Shown here one piece after another: positions 54,951 to 62,793 of a stretch of DNA of 64,000 bases; position 1 is the stretch's first letter; each line of letters opens with the position of its first letter. The notes beneath the pieces were generated by a model. That model did no database searches. It was given only the letters and a program-made list of their open reading frames with translations, and was not told where the DNA came from. The stretch is taken from assembly GCF_004022215.1 (NCBI RefSeq), contig NZ_SAUZ01000024.1, positions 1 through 64,000 on the forward strand, read 5' to 3'. This DNA comes from Paenirhodobacter populi. GTDB taxonomy: Bacteria > Pseudomonadota > Alphaproteobacteria > Rhodobacterales > Rhodobacteraceae. Made by a program: the position numbers and the translations under genes.

Positions 54951-54980
54951 AAAAGGCCGCCCCGAAGGACGGCCATTTTT
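54951..54980. terminator. Bidirectional terminator downstream of tRNA-Thr
   Basis: On the minus strand GGCCGTCC-TTCG-GGGCGGCC is followed by TTTT, an 8-bp stem with a UUCG loop after the tRNA-Thr transcript. On the plus strand the same stem is followed by ATTTTT, so it can also stop readthrough from the left. Confidence 0.75.
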
Positions 54981-55002
54981 CTCTGGTATTCCAGTAAGTT
55001 AC

Positions 55003-55078
55003 TGGTGCCGGTGAAGGGACTCGAACCCCCGACCCCATCATTACGAATGACGTGCTCTACCAGCTGAGCTACACCGGC
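55003..55078 (-). tRNA. tRNA-Thr (anticodon CGT)
   Basis: Minus-strand cloverleaf: acceptor GCCGGTG/CACCGGC, D arm GCTC..GAGC, anticodon loop TTCGTAA (CGT), T loop TTCGAGT, discriminator A and encoded CCA at 55003-55005. It reads ACG codons. The terminase remnant lies beyond its 3' end. Confidence 0.96.
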
Positions 55079-55183
55079 AACCGGACCGCCATATTCCGTG
55101 ACGCATCATCGGTGACGCGGCGGGAACATGACCGGATCGGTCGTTGGCGGGCAGTTAGCACGCCAATCGACCGATGTGTAGCC

Positions 55184-56638
55184 CTAATTTTTCTCCGCCA
55201 CCTGTTCGGGGGCATAATCTTTGGCGGGCTCCGGCGCCGCGTCCGGCGGTTGCGTCGCGTCGGGGCGGCCGATGATGACCGGCAGCATCTCGGCCCCGTT
55301 CGGCAGGGGCATCTGCGACTGCACCGGCTCGCGCCAGGACAGGGTGTCGAAGCCGCCGCAGTTTTCGCAGATCGGGGTCCAGTCGGACTGGATGTTCTGG
55401 CATTTGTCGCAGCACCATTGCGGCCCGCGCGGAGCCGTGAGTGCGCGGGTCAGCCAGCCGCGCACGACCGCATCGGCCGCGCCCTCGCCCCGCTCGATCG
55501 CGGCCATGATGGTCAGGACGCGCGCCGTCGGATGGGTGGTGACCAGATCGCCAAGGGCGCGCCGCGCGGCCGGGAAATCCTCGGCGGCGATGTTCAGCTC
55601 GGCGTCGAGCAGGCGGGTTTCCTCGTGATCCGGGCGCAGGGCCAGCAGCTTGCCGAAGCGTTTCAGCCGCGCCTCGGGGGTTTCCTCGGGCAGGATCGCG
55701 GCATAGACGGCCGCCAGATCGGGGTGGGGCTGGGCCTCCCACGCCTTGAGAATCACCCGCGACGCATGTTTCGGCTTGCCCTCGTCGATATAGGCGTGCG
55801 CAGCCATCACCGCGGCGGGGATCAGGTCGGGCGAGGCCTTGTTGGCGGCGATCGCGGCTTCGCGCGCCTCGATCGTGGCGCCTTCCTCGAAAACGCCCTT
55901 CGCCTCCTGCAGGGCCATCACGGCGTCGCGGCGGCGATGCACGTCTTTCGGCAGCAGGCCCTGCCAGCGCTTGGCGCTGAGCACCTCGCGCGCGCCCTTC
56001 CAGTTGCCCTTCTCGGCCTGCAGCTTCAAAAGCGCGTCCTGCACGTCCACGTTCGAGGGCTTCAGCGCATAGGCCTTTTCCGCAAGCTTCAGCGCCGTCG
56101 CGGTATCGCCTTCCTCCAGCTTCTGCCGCATCAGCCCCTGCACCCCGACAAAGCGGGTGCGGTCGTCGGACAGCAGGCGGCGATAGACCTCGGCGGCCTT
56201 GGTGCGGTCGCCCGCGACCTCGGCGGCCTGCGCGCTCAGCAGGTTGGTCAGTTCGGGCCGGTTGAGGTAGCGCTCCGCCCGCGCCGCCTTGGACAGGGCG
56301 AGCTTCCCCTCGCCCGAGGCGACGGCCAGCATCCCCTCGGCCAGCGCCTCATAGCCCTTGCGTTCGCGGTTCTGGTCGAAATAGCGGCCGATCGCGGTGT
56401 TGTCGCCGTTCACGAAGCGCAGGAAGGCGACGAGCAGCCCGGCCACGCGGATGATCAGCCAGATCACCAGAAAGACGATGATCGCCGCGATCACCGCCTG
56501 AAGCGGCCCGAAGGTGTATTCCGTGCCGGCAAAGATGAGGCGGAAGCCGTCGGTGCTGTCCGCCAGACGCGCGCCAATCAGCGCGAGCAGGCCGACGATG
56601 GCCAGAAAGACGGCGATCTTCACGAAGGACCAGATCAT
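55184..56638 (-). CDS. HemY-domain TPR membrane protein
   Basis: A 484-aa protein with two N-terminal membrane helices (about 5-25 and 43-66), the HemY-N pattern, then TPR-like helical repeats (LAEKAYALKPSNVDVQDALL, AEVYRRLLSDDRT). A C-terminal C-x-x-C pair set (Cys409/410/413 and Cys424/427, CCDKCQ and CENCGG) looks like a zinc ribbon, then a Pro/Ala-rich tail. It follows the Mic60-like gene by 10 bp. In purple alphaproteobacteria a TPR protein encoded beside Mic60 (Orf52) takes part in membrane curvature, a plausible parallel. Confidence 0.82.
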   Translation of the reverse strand: MIWSFVKIAVFLAIVGLLALIGARLADSTDGFRLIFAGTEYTFGPLQAVIAAIIVFLVIWLIIRVAGLLVAFLRFVNGDNTAIGRYFDQNRERKGYEALAEGMLAVASGEGKLALSKAARAERYLNRPELTNLLSAQAAEVAGDRTKAAEVYRRLLSDDRTRFVGVQGLMRQKLEEGDTATALKLAEKAYALKPSNVDVQDALLKLQAEKGNWKGAREVLSAKRWQGLLPKDVHRRRDAVMALQEAKGVFEEGATIEAREAAIAANKASPDLIPAAVMAAHAYIDEGKPKHASRVILKAWEAQPHPDLAAVYAAILPEETPEARLKRFGKLLALRPDHEETRLLDAELNIAAEDFPAARRALGDLVTTHPTARVLTIMAAIERGEGAADAVVRGWLTRALTAPRGPQWCCDKCQNIQSDWTPICENCGGFDTLSWREPVQSQMPLPNGAEMLPVIIGRPDATQPPDAAPEPAKDYAPEQVAEKN

Positions 56639-56648
56639 GCCATGTTCC

Positions 56649-58028
56649 TCACTGCACCGACTGGGCAAGCTCGCCCATCGCCTCGGTGGCGGCGATCCGC
56701 GTCTGCGCCTGCGAGATCCAGCCCGACAGCATCGCCTGCGCGGCCTGCGGCAGCGTGTCGATTTCCGACAGTGCCTTGCCGATATCGCCGGCATCGACGG
56801 CGGCCTGTGCGCGGGACAGGATCGCATCCGGGCTGTTGCCTTCGCGCGGGACGACGGAACGGGCGCCGGTCTGCGCCGTCAGGAAGGCCCCGGCCCTTTG
56901 CCAGAAGGTTTCGCCCGCCGCCGATTTCCGCGCGGCGGCAAGCGCGTTGCGCGCGGCCTCGGGGAAGCTCGCCTGAAGCACCGGCAGCGACGGGATATTC
57001 GCCCTGAGCGCGGCGGGAACGGTCAGGCCGGCGGCCTCGGCATCGGCGAGCGCGGGGGCCAGCGGCACACCGCTTTGCAGCGCCGCCGCGACCCGCGCGA
57101 TCGACGCCTGCGCGATGGAGCGATGCACCGCCGCCTCGGATTCGGCGCGCAGGCGTTGCGTTTCGGCCTGCACGGTGTCGATCTGGGCGCGGGCGGCCTC
57201 CGCCGCTTCGGTGATCTGTTGCTGCGCGTCGGCGCCGGGCTGGCCAGCCGTCGCGACCTGCTGGCGCAGCCCGTCGATCTGGCTTTGCAGCGCGGCCACG
57301 GTGGAATCGTCGATGGGCGCGCCGTCCGGCGTGACGACGGGCCGGGTTTCCAGCGTGGCGAGCCGGTCTTCGACCGTGCTCAGCCGGTCCGTCAGGTTGC
57401 GCACGCCCGAGGAGGCCTCGTCCAGCACGCCCTGAACCCCGGACAGGTCCGCGGCCTGCGGCGGCGCGGCCTTGAGCGTGTCGATATCCGCGCGCAGCGA
57501 GTCGATCTGCGATTTCTGTTCGGCAAGCGCGGTGTCGAAGACGCTGGTATCGGGCGTGTAGGACGGCAGGAAGCCGGCAAGCTGCGGCGGCAGATGCGGC
57601 AGGGCGAAGATCGTGCCGCCCGCGCCGATCAGCGCCGCGACGACCCCACCAAGGACCAGCGGAACGAAGCCCGGACCCTTGTGGATCACCTGCGGTTGTG
57701 GCGGGGGGGCGGGGGGAACTGCCGCGGCGGGCGGTTCCGGCGTGACCTCTTCGGCGCGGGTGTCACCCTCGGACAGGGCTTCGATCAGGCGTTCCTCGGG
57801 CGGTTCGGGGGTGGTTTCCGGGGGGGCGGTCTCTTCGGCCACAGCCGGTGTTTCAGCCGCTGTTTCTGCGGGCGTCTCTGCCGGCGTTTCGGCGGGGACC
57901 TCCGGGCCGGTCGCTTCCGGGGGCGTCTCCGCCGGGGTGTGCGACAGATCCGCCGGTTCCGTGGCCGCGGGCAGATCCTTCGCCGCGGCGTCGCTTGCCC
58001 CGGAGGTTTCGGTTTTCGGTCTTGCCAC
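56649..58028 (-). CDS. Mic60 (mitofilin) homologue
   Basis: A 459-aa protein with the Mic60 layout: a low-complexity Pro/Ala/Glu N-terminus (1 to about 95), one membrane helix (about 110-132, VPLVLGGVVAALIGAGGTIF), a coiled coil (about 150-290) and a C-terminal mitofilin-like helical end (PEAARNALAAARKSAAGETFWQRAG core ARKSAAGETFWQRAG). Start GTG 58028 has GGAGG 7 nt upstream. Alphaproteobacterial Mic60 shapes inner-membrane invaginations and contacts the outer membrane. The gene order with hemD is the known context. Confidence 0.82.
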   Translation of the reverse strand: MARPKTETSGASDAAAKDLPAATEPADLSHTPAETPPEATGPEVPAETPAETPAETAAETPAVAEETAPPETTPEPPEERLIEALSEGDTRAEEVTPEPPAAAVPPAPPPQPQVIHKGPGFVPLVLGGVVAALIGAGGTIFALPHLPPQLAGFLPSYTPDTSVFDTALAEQKSQIDSLRADIDTLKAAPPQAADLSGVQGVLDEASSGVRNLTDRLSTVEDRLATLETRPVVTPDGAPIDDSTVAALQSQIDGLRQQVATAGQPGADAQQQITEAAEAARAQIDTVQAETQRLRAESEAAVHRSIAQASIARVAAALQSGVPLAPALADAEAAGLTVPAALRANIPSLPVLQASFPEAARNALAAARKSAAGETFWQRAGAFLTAQTGARSVVPREGNSPDAILSRAQAAVDAGDIGKALSEIDTLPQAAQAMLSGWISQAQTRIAATEAMGELAQSVQ

Positions 58029-58099
58029 GGCTTCGCCTCCATTCGCGCTACATATGCGCCCTTGTAACGCGGTCACTCTAGAGGGCAGTTCCCTTTCAC

Positions 58100-58801
58100 T
58101 CAACCCGCGTGATCGTCGGCGATAAGCTGCCGCAGGGCGGTAAGCACGCCATCCGCATCCGGGTGCGGGGCGATGGCGATCCGCGCGGCGGCGATGGCGC
58201 GGGCGGCGGTGGGGGAAATCGCCGCGACCAGAAGGCGGGCGGCGGTCGTGCGGGGCAGGGCGGAGGCAAGCCTTTCGGCGCTGCGCGGTGAAAACACCGG
58301 GACGAGCACCGTTCCCGGACGGGACAGCAGCGCCCGGGCCTGTTCCGTCAGCGGCAGGTCCCGCTGATGATAGAGCACCAGCTCATCCGCCGCGATACCC
58401 GCTTGTTGCAGGCTCTGCGCCATCGGAAAGGCGCTTTCGGTCCCGCGCAGGTGCAGGAACGGCCCCGGGGAACGGTCGGCGATGATCCTTGCCGCCAGCG
58501 CGGCCGCATCGCCCGGCCCCTCGATCACCTGAAACCCGCTGTCGCGCGCGGCGCGGGCGGTGCGGGGACCGACGCACCATGCCATTCGCCCCGCCCCCGG
58601 ACCCGCCAGCGCCACGGCGTTTTCCGAGGTGAAGATCACCCGCCGGTCCGGCGGCACCTGCGCCCCGGTGGGCGCGATTTCGGTCAGCGGCGCGATCACC
58701 ACCGGCAGATCCCGGCCAAGCCGTTCCCGGCACAGCGCGGCAAAGCGCCGCGCCGCGGGCTCCGGCCGGGTCAGCAGCAGCGCGGGAAAGGGCTCGGTCA
58801 T
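58100..58801 (-). CDS. hemD: Uroporphyrinogen-III synthase
   Basis: A 233-aa HemD protein that closes and flips ring D to make uroporphyrinogen III. Sequence conservation is low in this family; [45 protein letters not shown] and [14 protein letters not shown] identify it. First gene of the minus-strand hemD, mic60, hemY-like unit and divergent from tsaD by 55 bp. Confidence 0.88.
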   Translation of the reverse strand: MTEPFPALLLTRPEPAARRFAALCRERLGRDLPVVIAPLTEIAPTGAQVPPDRRVIFTSENAVALAGPGAGRMAWCVGPRTARAARDSGFQVIEGPGDAAALAARIIADRSPGPFLHLRGTESAFPMAQSLQQAGIAADELVLYHQRDLPLTEQARALLSRPGTVLVPVFSPRSAERLASALPRTTAARLLVAAISPTAARAIAAARIAIAPHPDADGVLTALRQLIADDHAG

Positions 58802-58856
58802 CGCGGTCCCGGGATTGCAGGGTGACTGCCCCGGTGTTACCTGCGAAGAACAAGCC

Positions 58857-59966
58857 ATGCAACAAATGCCCATGACCCGCGCTCTGACCTTCCTTGGCAT
58901 CGAATCGAGCTGCGACGACACCGCCGCCGCCGTCGTCCGCATGGGCGACGCGGGGCCGGAGATCCTGTCCTCGGTCGTCGCGGGGCAATATGCGCTGCAT
59001 GAGGCCTATGGCGGCGTCGTGCCGGAAATCGCCGCCCGCGCCCATGCCGAGAAGCTGGACATCTGCGTCGAAAGCGCGCTGGCCGAGGCCGGGGTGCAGC
59101 TGGACGATCTGGATGGCGTCGCGGTGACGGCGGGGCCGGGGCTGATCGGCGGGGTGATGTCGGGCGTGATGTGCGCCAAGGGCATCGCCGCCGGGGCGGG
59201 GCTGCCGCTTGTCGGCGTCAACCATCTGGCGGGCCATGCGCTGACGCCGCAACTGACGGACGGGCTGGCCTTTCCCTATCTGCTGCTGCTGGTCTCGGGC
59301 GGGCATTGCCAGTTCCTGATCGTGCGCGGCGCGGATGATTTCACCCGCATCGGCGGCACCATCGACGACGCGCCGGGCGAGGCCTTCGACAAGACGGCAA
59401 AGCTTCTGGGCCTGCCGCAGCCGGGCGGCCCGGCGGTCGAGGCCGAGGCGGCCGAGGGCGATCCGAAGGCGTTCCACTTTCCGCGCCCGCTGCTGGACCG
59501 GCCGGGCTGTGACATGTCGTTTTCGGGGCTGAAGACCGCGCTGCTGCGTGCCCGCGACGGGGCGATGGCCGCGCGGGGCGGGCTGACGCGGCAGGACCGC
59601 GCCGATCTGTGCGCGGGCTTTCAGGCCGCCGTCTGCGATGTGCTGGCGGAAAAGACCCGCCGGGCGCTGAGCGAATATCTGGCGCTGTCCCCGGCCGAAC
59701 CGGCGATCGCCGTGGCCGGCGGCGTTGCCGCGAACAAGGCGATCCGCGCGCGGCTGGAACAGGTCGCGGCCGGGGTGGGCGCGCGCTTTGCCGCGCCGCC
59801 CCTGCGGCTGTGCACCGACAATGCGGCGATGATCGCCTATGCCGGGCTGCGGCGGTTCCAGCTTGGCCACCGCGACGGGATGGATCTGTCGGCACGGCCG
59901 CGCTGGCCCCTGGATCAGGGGGCACCGGCGATGCTCGGCTCGGGCAAGAAGGGGGCGAAGGCATGA
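58857..59966 (+). CDS. tsaD: tRNA N6-adenosine threonylcarbamoyltransferase
   Basis: A 369-aa TsaD/Kae1 protein that transfers threonylcarbamoyl to A37. It opens [15 protein letters not shown], has the metal motif [17 protein letters not shown] and the [11 protein letters not shown] block. ATGs at 58857, 58866 and 58872 are in frame; [11 protein letters not shown] from 58872 is equally possible. MtaB at 5885 acts on the t6A this enzyme makes. ATGA overlap with gpsA. Confidence 0.94.
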   Translation: MQQMPMTRALTFLGIESSCDDTAAAVVRMGDAGPEILSSVVAGQYALHEAYGGVVPEIAARAHAEKLDICVESALAEAGVQLDDLDGVAVTAGPGLIGGVMSGVMCAKGIAAGAGLPLVGVNHLAGHALTPQLTDGLAFPYLLLLVSGGHCQFLIVRGADDFTRIGGTIDDAPGEAFDKTAKLLGLPQPGGPAVEAEAAEGDPKAFHFPRPLLDRPGCDMSFSGLKTALLRARDGAMAARGGLTRQDRADLCAGFQAAVCDVLAEKTRRALSEYLALSPAEPAIAVAGGVAANKAIRARLEQVAAGVGARFAAPPLRLCTDNAAMIAYAGLRRFQLGHRDGMDLSARPRWPLDQGAPAMLGSGKKGAKA

Positions 59967-60916
59967 CGGTGACCATTCTGGGGGCAGGGGCCTTTGGCAC
60001 GGCGCTGGCGATCACGCTGGCGCAGAACGGGGCGGTGAGCCTTTGGGCGCGCGACGCCGCGCGGGTCGAGGAAATGAACCGCACCCGCCGCAATGACCGT
60101 CGTCTGCCGATGGCGGAACTGCCGGAGAACGTTGCCGTCACGGCGGATATCGACGCGGCGCTGACGGAAACCGTGCTGCTGGCGATGCCGATGCAGCAGA
60201 TGGGCGGCTTCCTGCGCGAACATCGGGCGCGGCTGGACGGGCGCACGCTGGTCGCCTGTTCCAAGGGGATCGACCTTGCCACCGGCCACGGGCCGACGGC
60301 GCTGATCCATGCGACCTGCCCCGGCGCGCGGGCGGCGATCCTGACCGGGCCGAGCTTTGCCGCCGATATCGCGCGCGGCCTGCCCACGGCGCTGACGCTC
60401 GCCTGCGATACGGATGACGCGGCCTTGCAGGAACGGCTGTCGACGCCGACCCTGCGGATCTACCGCACCACCGACACCACGGGGGCGGAGCTGGGCGGCG
60501 CGCTGAAAAACGTCATCGCCATCGCCGCGGGCGTGGTGACGGGGGCGGAGCTGGGCGATTCCGCCCGCGCCGCGCTGATGACGCGGGGGTTCGCCGAAAT
60601 GACCCGGCTGGCGATCCGCCTTGGCGCGCGGCCCGAGACGCTGGCGGGCCTCTCGGGCTTTGGCGATCTGGTGCTGACCTGCACCTCGCCCCTGTCGCGC
60701 AACTTCCGGTTCGGTCAGGCGCTTGGTCAGGGCGAGGGGTTCGACCCCGAAACCACGGTCGAGGGCGTCGCCACCGCGAAAGCCGTGGTGACCCTTGCCG
60801 GAAATCTTGGTATCGAGATGCCGGTCGCCGAGGTGGTGGCGGATCTGTCCGATCACCGCGTCACGGTGGCCGAGGCCATGCACGCGCTGTTGTCGCGCCC
60901 GCTCAAGGAGGAATGA
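59963..60916 (+). CDS. gpsA: Glycerol-3-phosphate dehydrogenase [NAD(P)+]
   Basis: A 317-aa enzyme making sn-glycerol 3-phosphate for phospholipids. NAD motif [38 protein letters not shown], catalytic Lys in [12 protein letters not shown] and [22 protein letters not shown] (core [12 protein letters not shown]) are intact. Coupled to tsaD by ATGA and 1 bp from the YciI-like gene. Confidence 0.95.
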   Translation: MTVTILGAGAFGTALAITLAQNGAVSLWARDAARVEEMNRTRRNDRRLPMAELPENVAVTADIDAALTETVLLAMPMQQMGGFLREHRARLDGRTLVACSKGIDLATGHGPTALIHATCPGARAAILTGPSFAADIARGLPTALTLACDTDDAALQERLSTPTLRIYRTTDTTGAELGGALKNVIAIAAGVVTGAELGDSARAALMTRGFAEMTRLAIRLGARPETLAGLSGFGDLVLTCTSPLSRNFRFGQALGQGEGFDPETTVEGVATAKAVVTLAGNLGIEMPVAEVVADLSDHRVTVAEAMHALLSRPLKEE

Positions 60917-60917
60917 G

Positions 60918-61187
60918 ATGTATTTCGTGCTGAACTGCCGTGACAAGGAAGGCGCGCTGCAAACGCGGCTCGACAACCGGGACAGGCACCTGGCCTATGC
61001 CCGCGAAAGCGGCGTGGTCTTTGTCGGCGGCCCGCTGATCGAGAATGGCGGCATGGTCGGCTCACTGGTGATCATCGAGGTCGAGGATCTGGCCGCGGCG
61101 CAGGCCTTTGCCGCCGAGGATCCCTATGCCAAGGCCGGGCTGTTCGAAAGCGTCACCATCAGCGAATGGAAGAAGGTCATCAGCTGA
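60918..61187 (+). CDS. YciI-like protein
   Basis: An 89-aa YCII-domain protein (dimeric ferredoxin-like fold). MYFVLNCRDKEGAL, the RDRHLAYARE helix with the conserved His, FVGGPL and DPYAKAGLFESVTISEW are family blocks. AGGAGGAATGAG precedes the ATG. Its stop shares one base with the EVE-domain start. Function in most bacteria is unknown. Confidence 0.9.
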   Translation: MYFVLNCRDKEGALQTRLDNRDRHLAYARESGVVFVGGPLIENGGMVGSLVIIEVEDLAAAQAFAAEDPYAKAGLFESVTISEWKKVIS

Positions 61188-61606
61188 TGGCGAAATGGCT
61201 GTTCAAGTCCGAACCGGATGTCTTTTCCTGGGACGATCTGGTGGCGAAGGGCGCGGCGGGCGAGCAGTGGGACGGCGTCCGCAACTACCTTGCGCGCAAC
61301 AACATGCGGGCGATGAAGATCGGCGAGCAGGGGTTCTTCTACCATTCCAATCAGGGCAAGGAGATCGTCGGCATCGCCGAGGTCTGCGCGCTCGCCCATC
61401 ACGACACGACGACAGACGACCCGCGTTGGGACTGTGTCGATATCCGCGCCGTCCGCCCGGTGGCGCGGCCGGTGACGCTGGCCGAGGTGAAGGCCGAACC
61501 CCGGCTGTCACAGATGGCGCTGGTCACCTCGATGCGGCTGTCGGTGCAGCCGGTGACCGAAGAGGAATGGCGGATCGTCTGCGAGATGGCGGGGATCGAG
61601 CCTTGA
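61187..61606 (+). CDS. EVE-domain (PUA-like) protein
   Basis: A 139-aa single-domain protein: WLFKSEPDVFSWDDL, WDGVRNYLARNNMRAMKIGEQGFFYHSN (core GVRNYLARNNMRAM), EIVGIAEV and the MRLSVQPVTEEEW end. EVE domains are related to YTH and PUA readers and are thought to bind modified nucleobases; the eukaryotic counterpart is THYN1. Tight coupling with YciI and gpsA recurs in alphaproteobacteria. A specific ligand cannot be named. Confidence 0.92.
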   Translation: MAKWLFKSEPDVFSWDDLVAKGAAGEQWDGVRNYLARNNMRAMKIGEQGFFYHSNQGKEIVGIAEVCALAHHDTTTDDPRWDCVDIRAVRPVARPVTLAEVKAEPRLSQMALVTSMRLSVQPVTEEEWRIVCEMAGIEP

Positions 61607-61639
61607 AGGCATATCTTGCCTCTCGCGCGAATCTCTTCC

Positions 61640-61702
61640 CCTTCATTCTTCCACAAATATCCCGGGGGTGAGCCCGGGACGGGCGAGGGGGCAGCGCCCC
61701 CT
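61640..61702 (-). repeat. Intergenic structured repeat, copy 7 (minus orientation)
   Basis: Minus strand GGGGGCGCTGCCCCC, second hairpin GCCCG-TC-CCGGGC, tail CACCCCCGGGATATTTGTGG and AAGAATGAAGG. It lies after the EVE gene, in antisense orientation to it. Confidence 0.8.
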
Positions 61703-61934
61703 TGCGCCCTGTCCGTGTGCGCGCCGATTCTGGTCTTGAAACGGAAACGAGGGTCCGGCCTCCCAAAGCCAGGACCCTCAACCCCCATGGCGCATAACGC
61801 GCACCCACCGGAAATGCTGAAACTCTCGGGTTCTGGCCATACTGGCCGACGGGGTTATGTTAGGATGGTCCCGAGGCTTCCGGCAAGGCGTGAATGTTGA
61901 AAATGCGATACATCCTTTCTCGCCGGTTCCGCGC
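61703..61934. other. Leader region of the CbiX-like gene, no separate gene seen
   Basis: A hairpin with arms GAGGGTCC and GGACCCTC (61749-61779) lies mid-gap. I looked for a cobalamin riboswitch B12 box and did not recognise one. No coding frame is supportable. Confidence 0.4.
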
Positions 61935-62639
61935 ATGACGCGGGTGGTGCTGGTCGCGCATGGTTCGCCCTCGGATCCCGTTCCGCCCGACCGGGTGCTG
62001 AAGGATCTGGCCGCGCAGGTGCAGGCGCTGCTCCCGGGGGTGCAGGTGCGGGCGGGCACGCTGGCGATGCCGGGCTCGTTCGAGGCGGCGCTGGCCGGCT
62101 GCGACGATCCCCTGATCTATCCGTTCTTCATGGCCGAGGGCTGGTTCACCCGGCGCGAACTGCCCCGCCGGATCGCGGCCGCCGGCGCGGGGGGACGGAT
62201 CCTGCCGCCTTTCGGGCTTGAACCCGACCTGCCCGAGCTGATCCTCCGCACGACGCTCGCCGCCGCGGAACAGGCCGGGATGAACCCGCAATCGGCCGAT
62301 CTGATCCTTGTCGCGCATGGCTCGCGCAGCCCCGGACGCGCGAAAGAGGCGCCGCTTGCGATGGCCGCAACGCTTGCGCGGATCACGCCTTTCGCCGCCA
62401 TCCGCCCGGCCTTCATCGAGGAACCGCCCTTCGTCGCCGATGTCGCCGCGGGGGTGCGCGGGCTGTGCCTGCCGTTCTTCGCCCTGCGCGCAGGCCATGT
62501 GGGAATCGACATTCCCGCCGCCTTGCAGGAGGCGGGATTCTCCGGCCCGTTGTTGCCGGCGATCGGCGAACATCCTGAGGTTGCGGCGATCATCGCCCGC
62601 AGCCTTGGCCGTGCCCTGCTTTGTTACAAAGGGGCGTGA
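61935..62639 (+). CDS. CbiX-type sirohydrochlorin chelatase
   Basis: A 234-aa protein with two CbiX/SirB-like halves. The first opens VVLVAHGSPSDP and the second DLILVAHGSRSPGRAKE, each carrying the metal-site His-Gly-Ser. PLIYPFFMAEGWFTRRELP is the active-site wall of such chelatases. It would insert cobalt or iron into sirohydrochlorin for B12 or siroheme. ATG 61935 is chosen since residues upstream have no similarity. No cob genes are adjacent, so the metal is open. Confidence 0.82.
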   Translation: MTRVVLVAHGSPSDPVPPDRVLKDLAAQVQALLPGVQVRAGTLAMPGSFEAALAGCDDPLIYPFFMAEGWFTRRELPRRIAAAGAGGRILPPFGLEPDLPELILRTTLAAAEQAGMNPQSADLILVAHGSRSPGRAKEAPLAMAATLARITPFAAIRPAFIEEPPFVADVAAGVRGLCLPFFALRAGHVGIDIPAALQEAGFSGPLLPAIGEHPEVAAIIARSLGRALLCYKGA

Positions 62640-62793
62640 GGTTCCCCCCTGCTTCCTAACGAAAATATGCCGATCGGGACGGGTCTCAGGCGGAAATCCC
62701 CTCAATCGGGCGGGTTTTGGGGGTTGGATAGTGGAAGTCGTTAGGATTGCTGTTAGATAAGCGGTTCAAAACGCAGATAAACGGGTTGACCCC

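Noticed and set aside
61703-61934. Cobalamin riboswitch before the CbiX-like gene
   Set aside because: No B12-box-like sequence was recognised. The visible hairpin at 61749-61779 is a simple stem.
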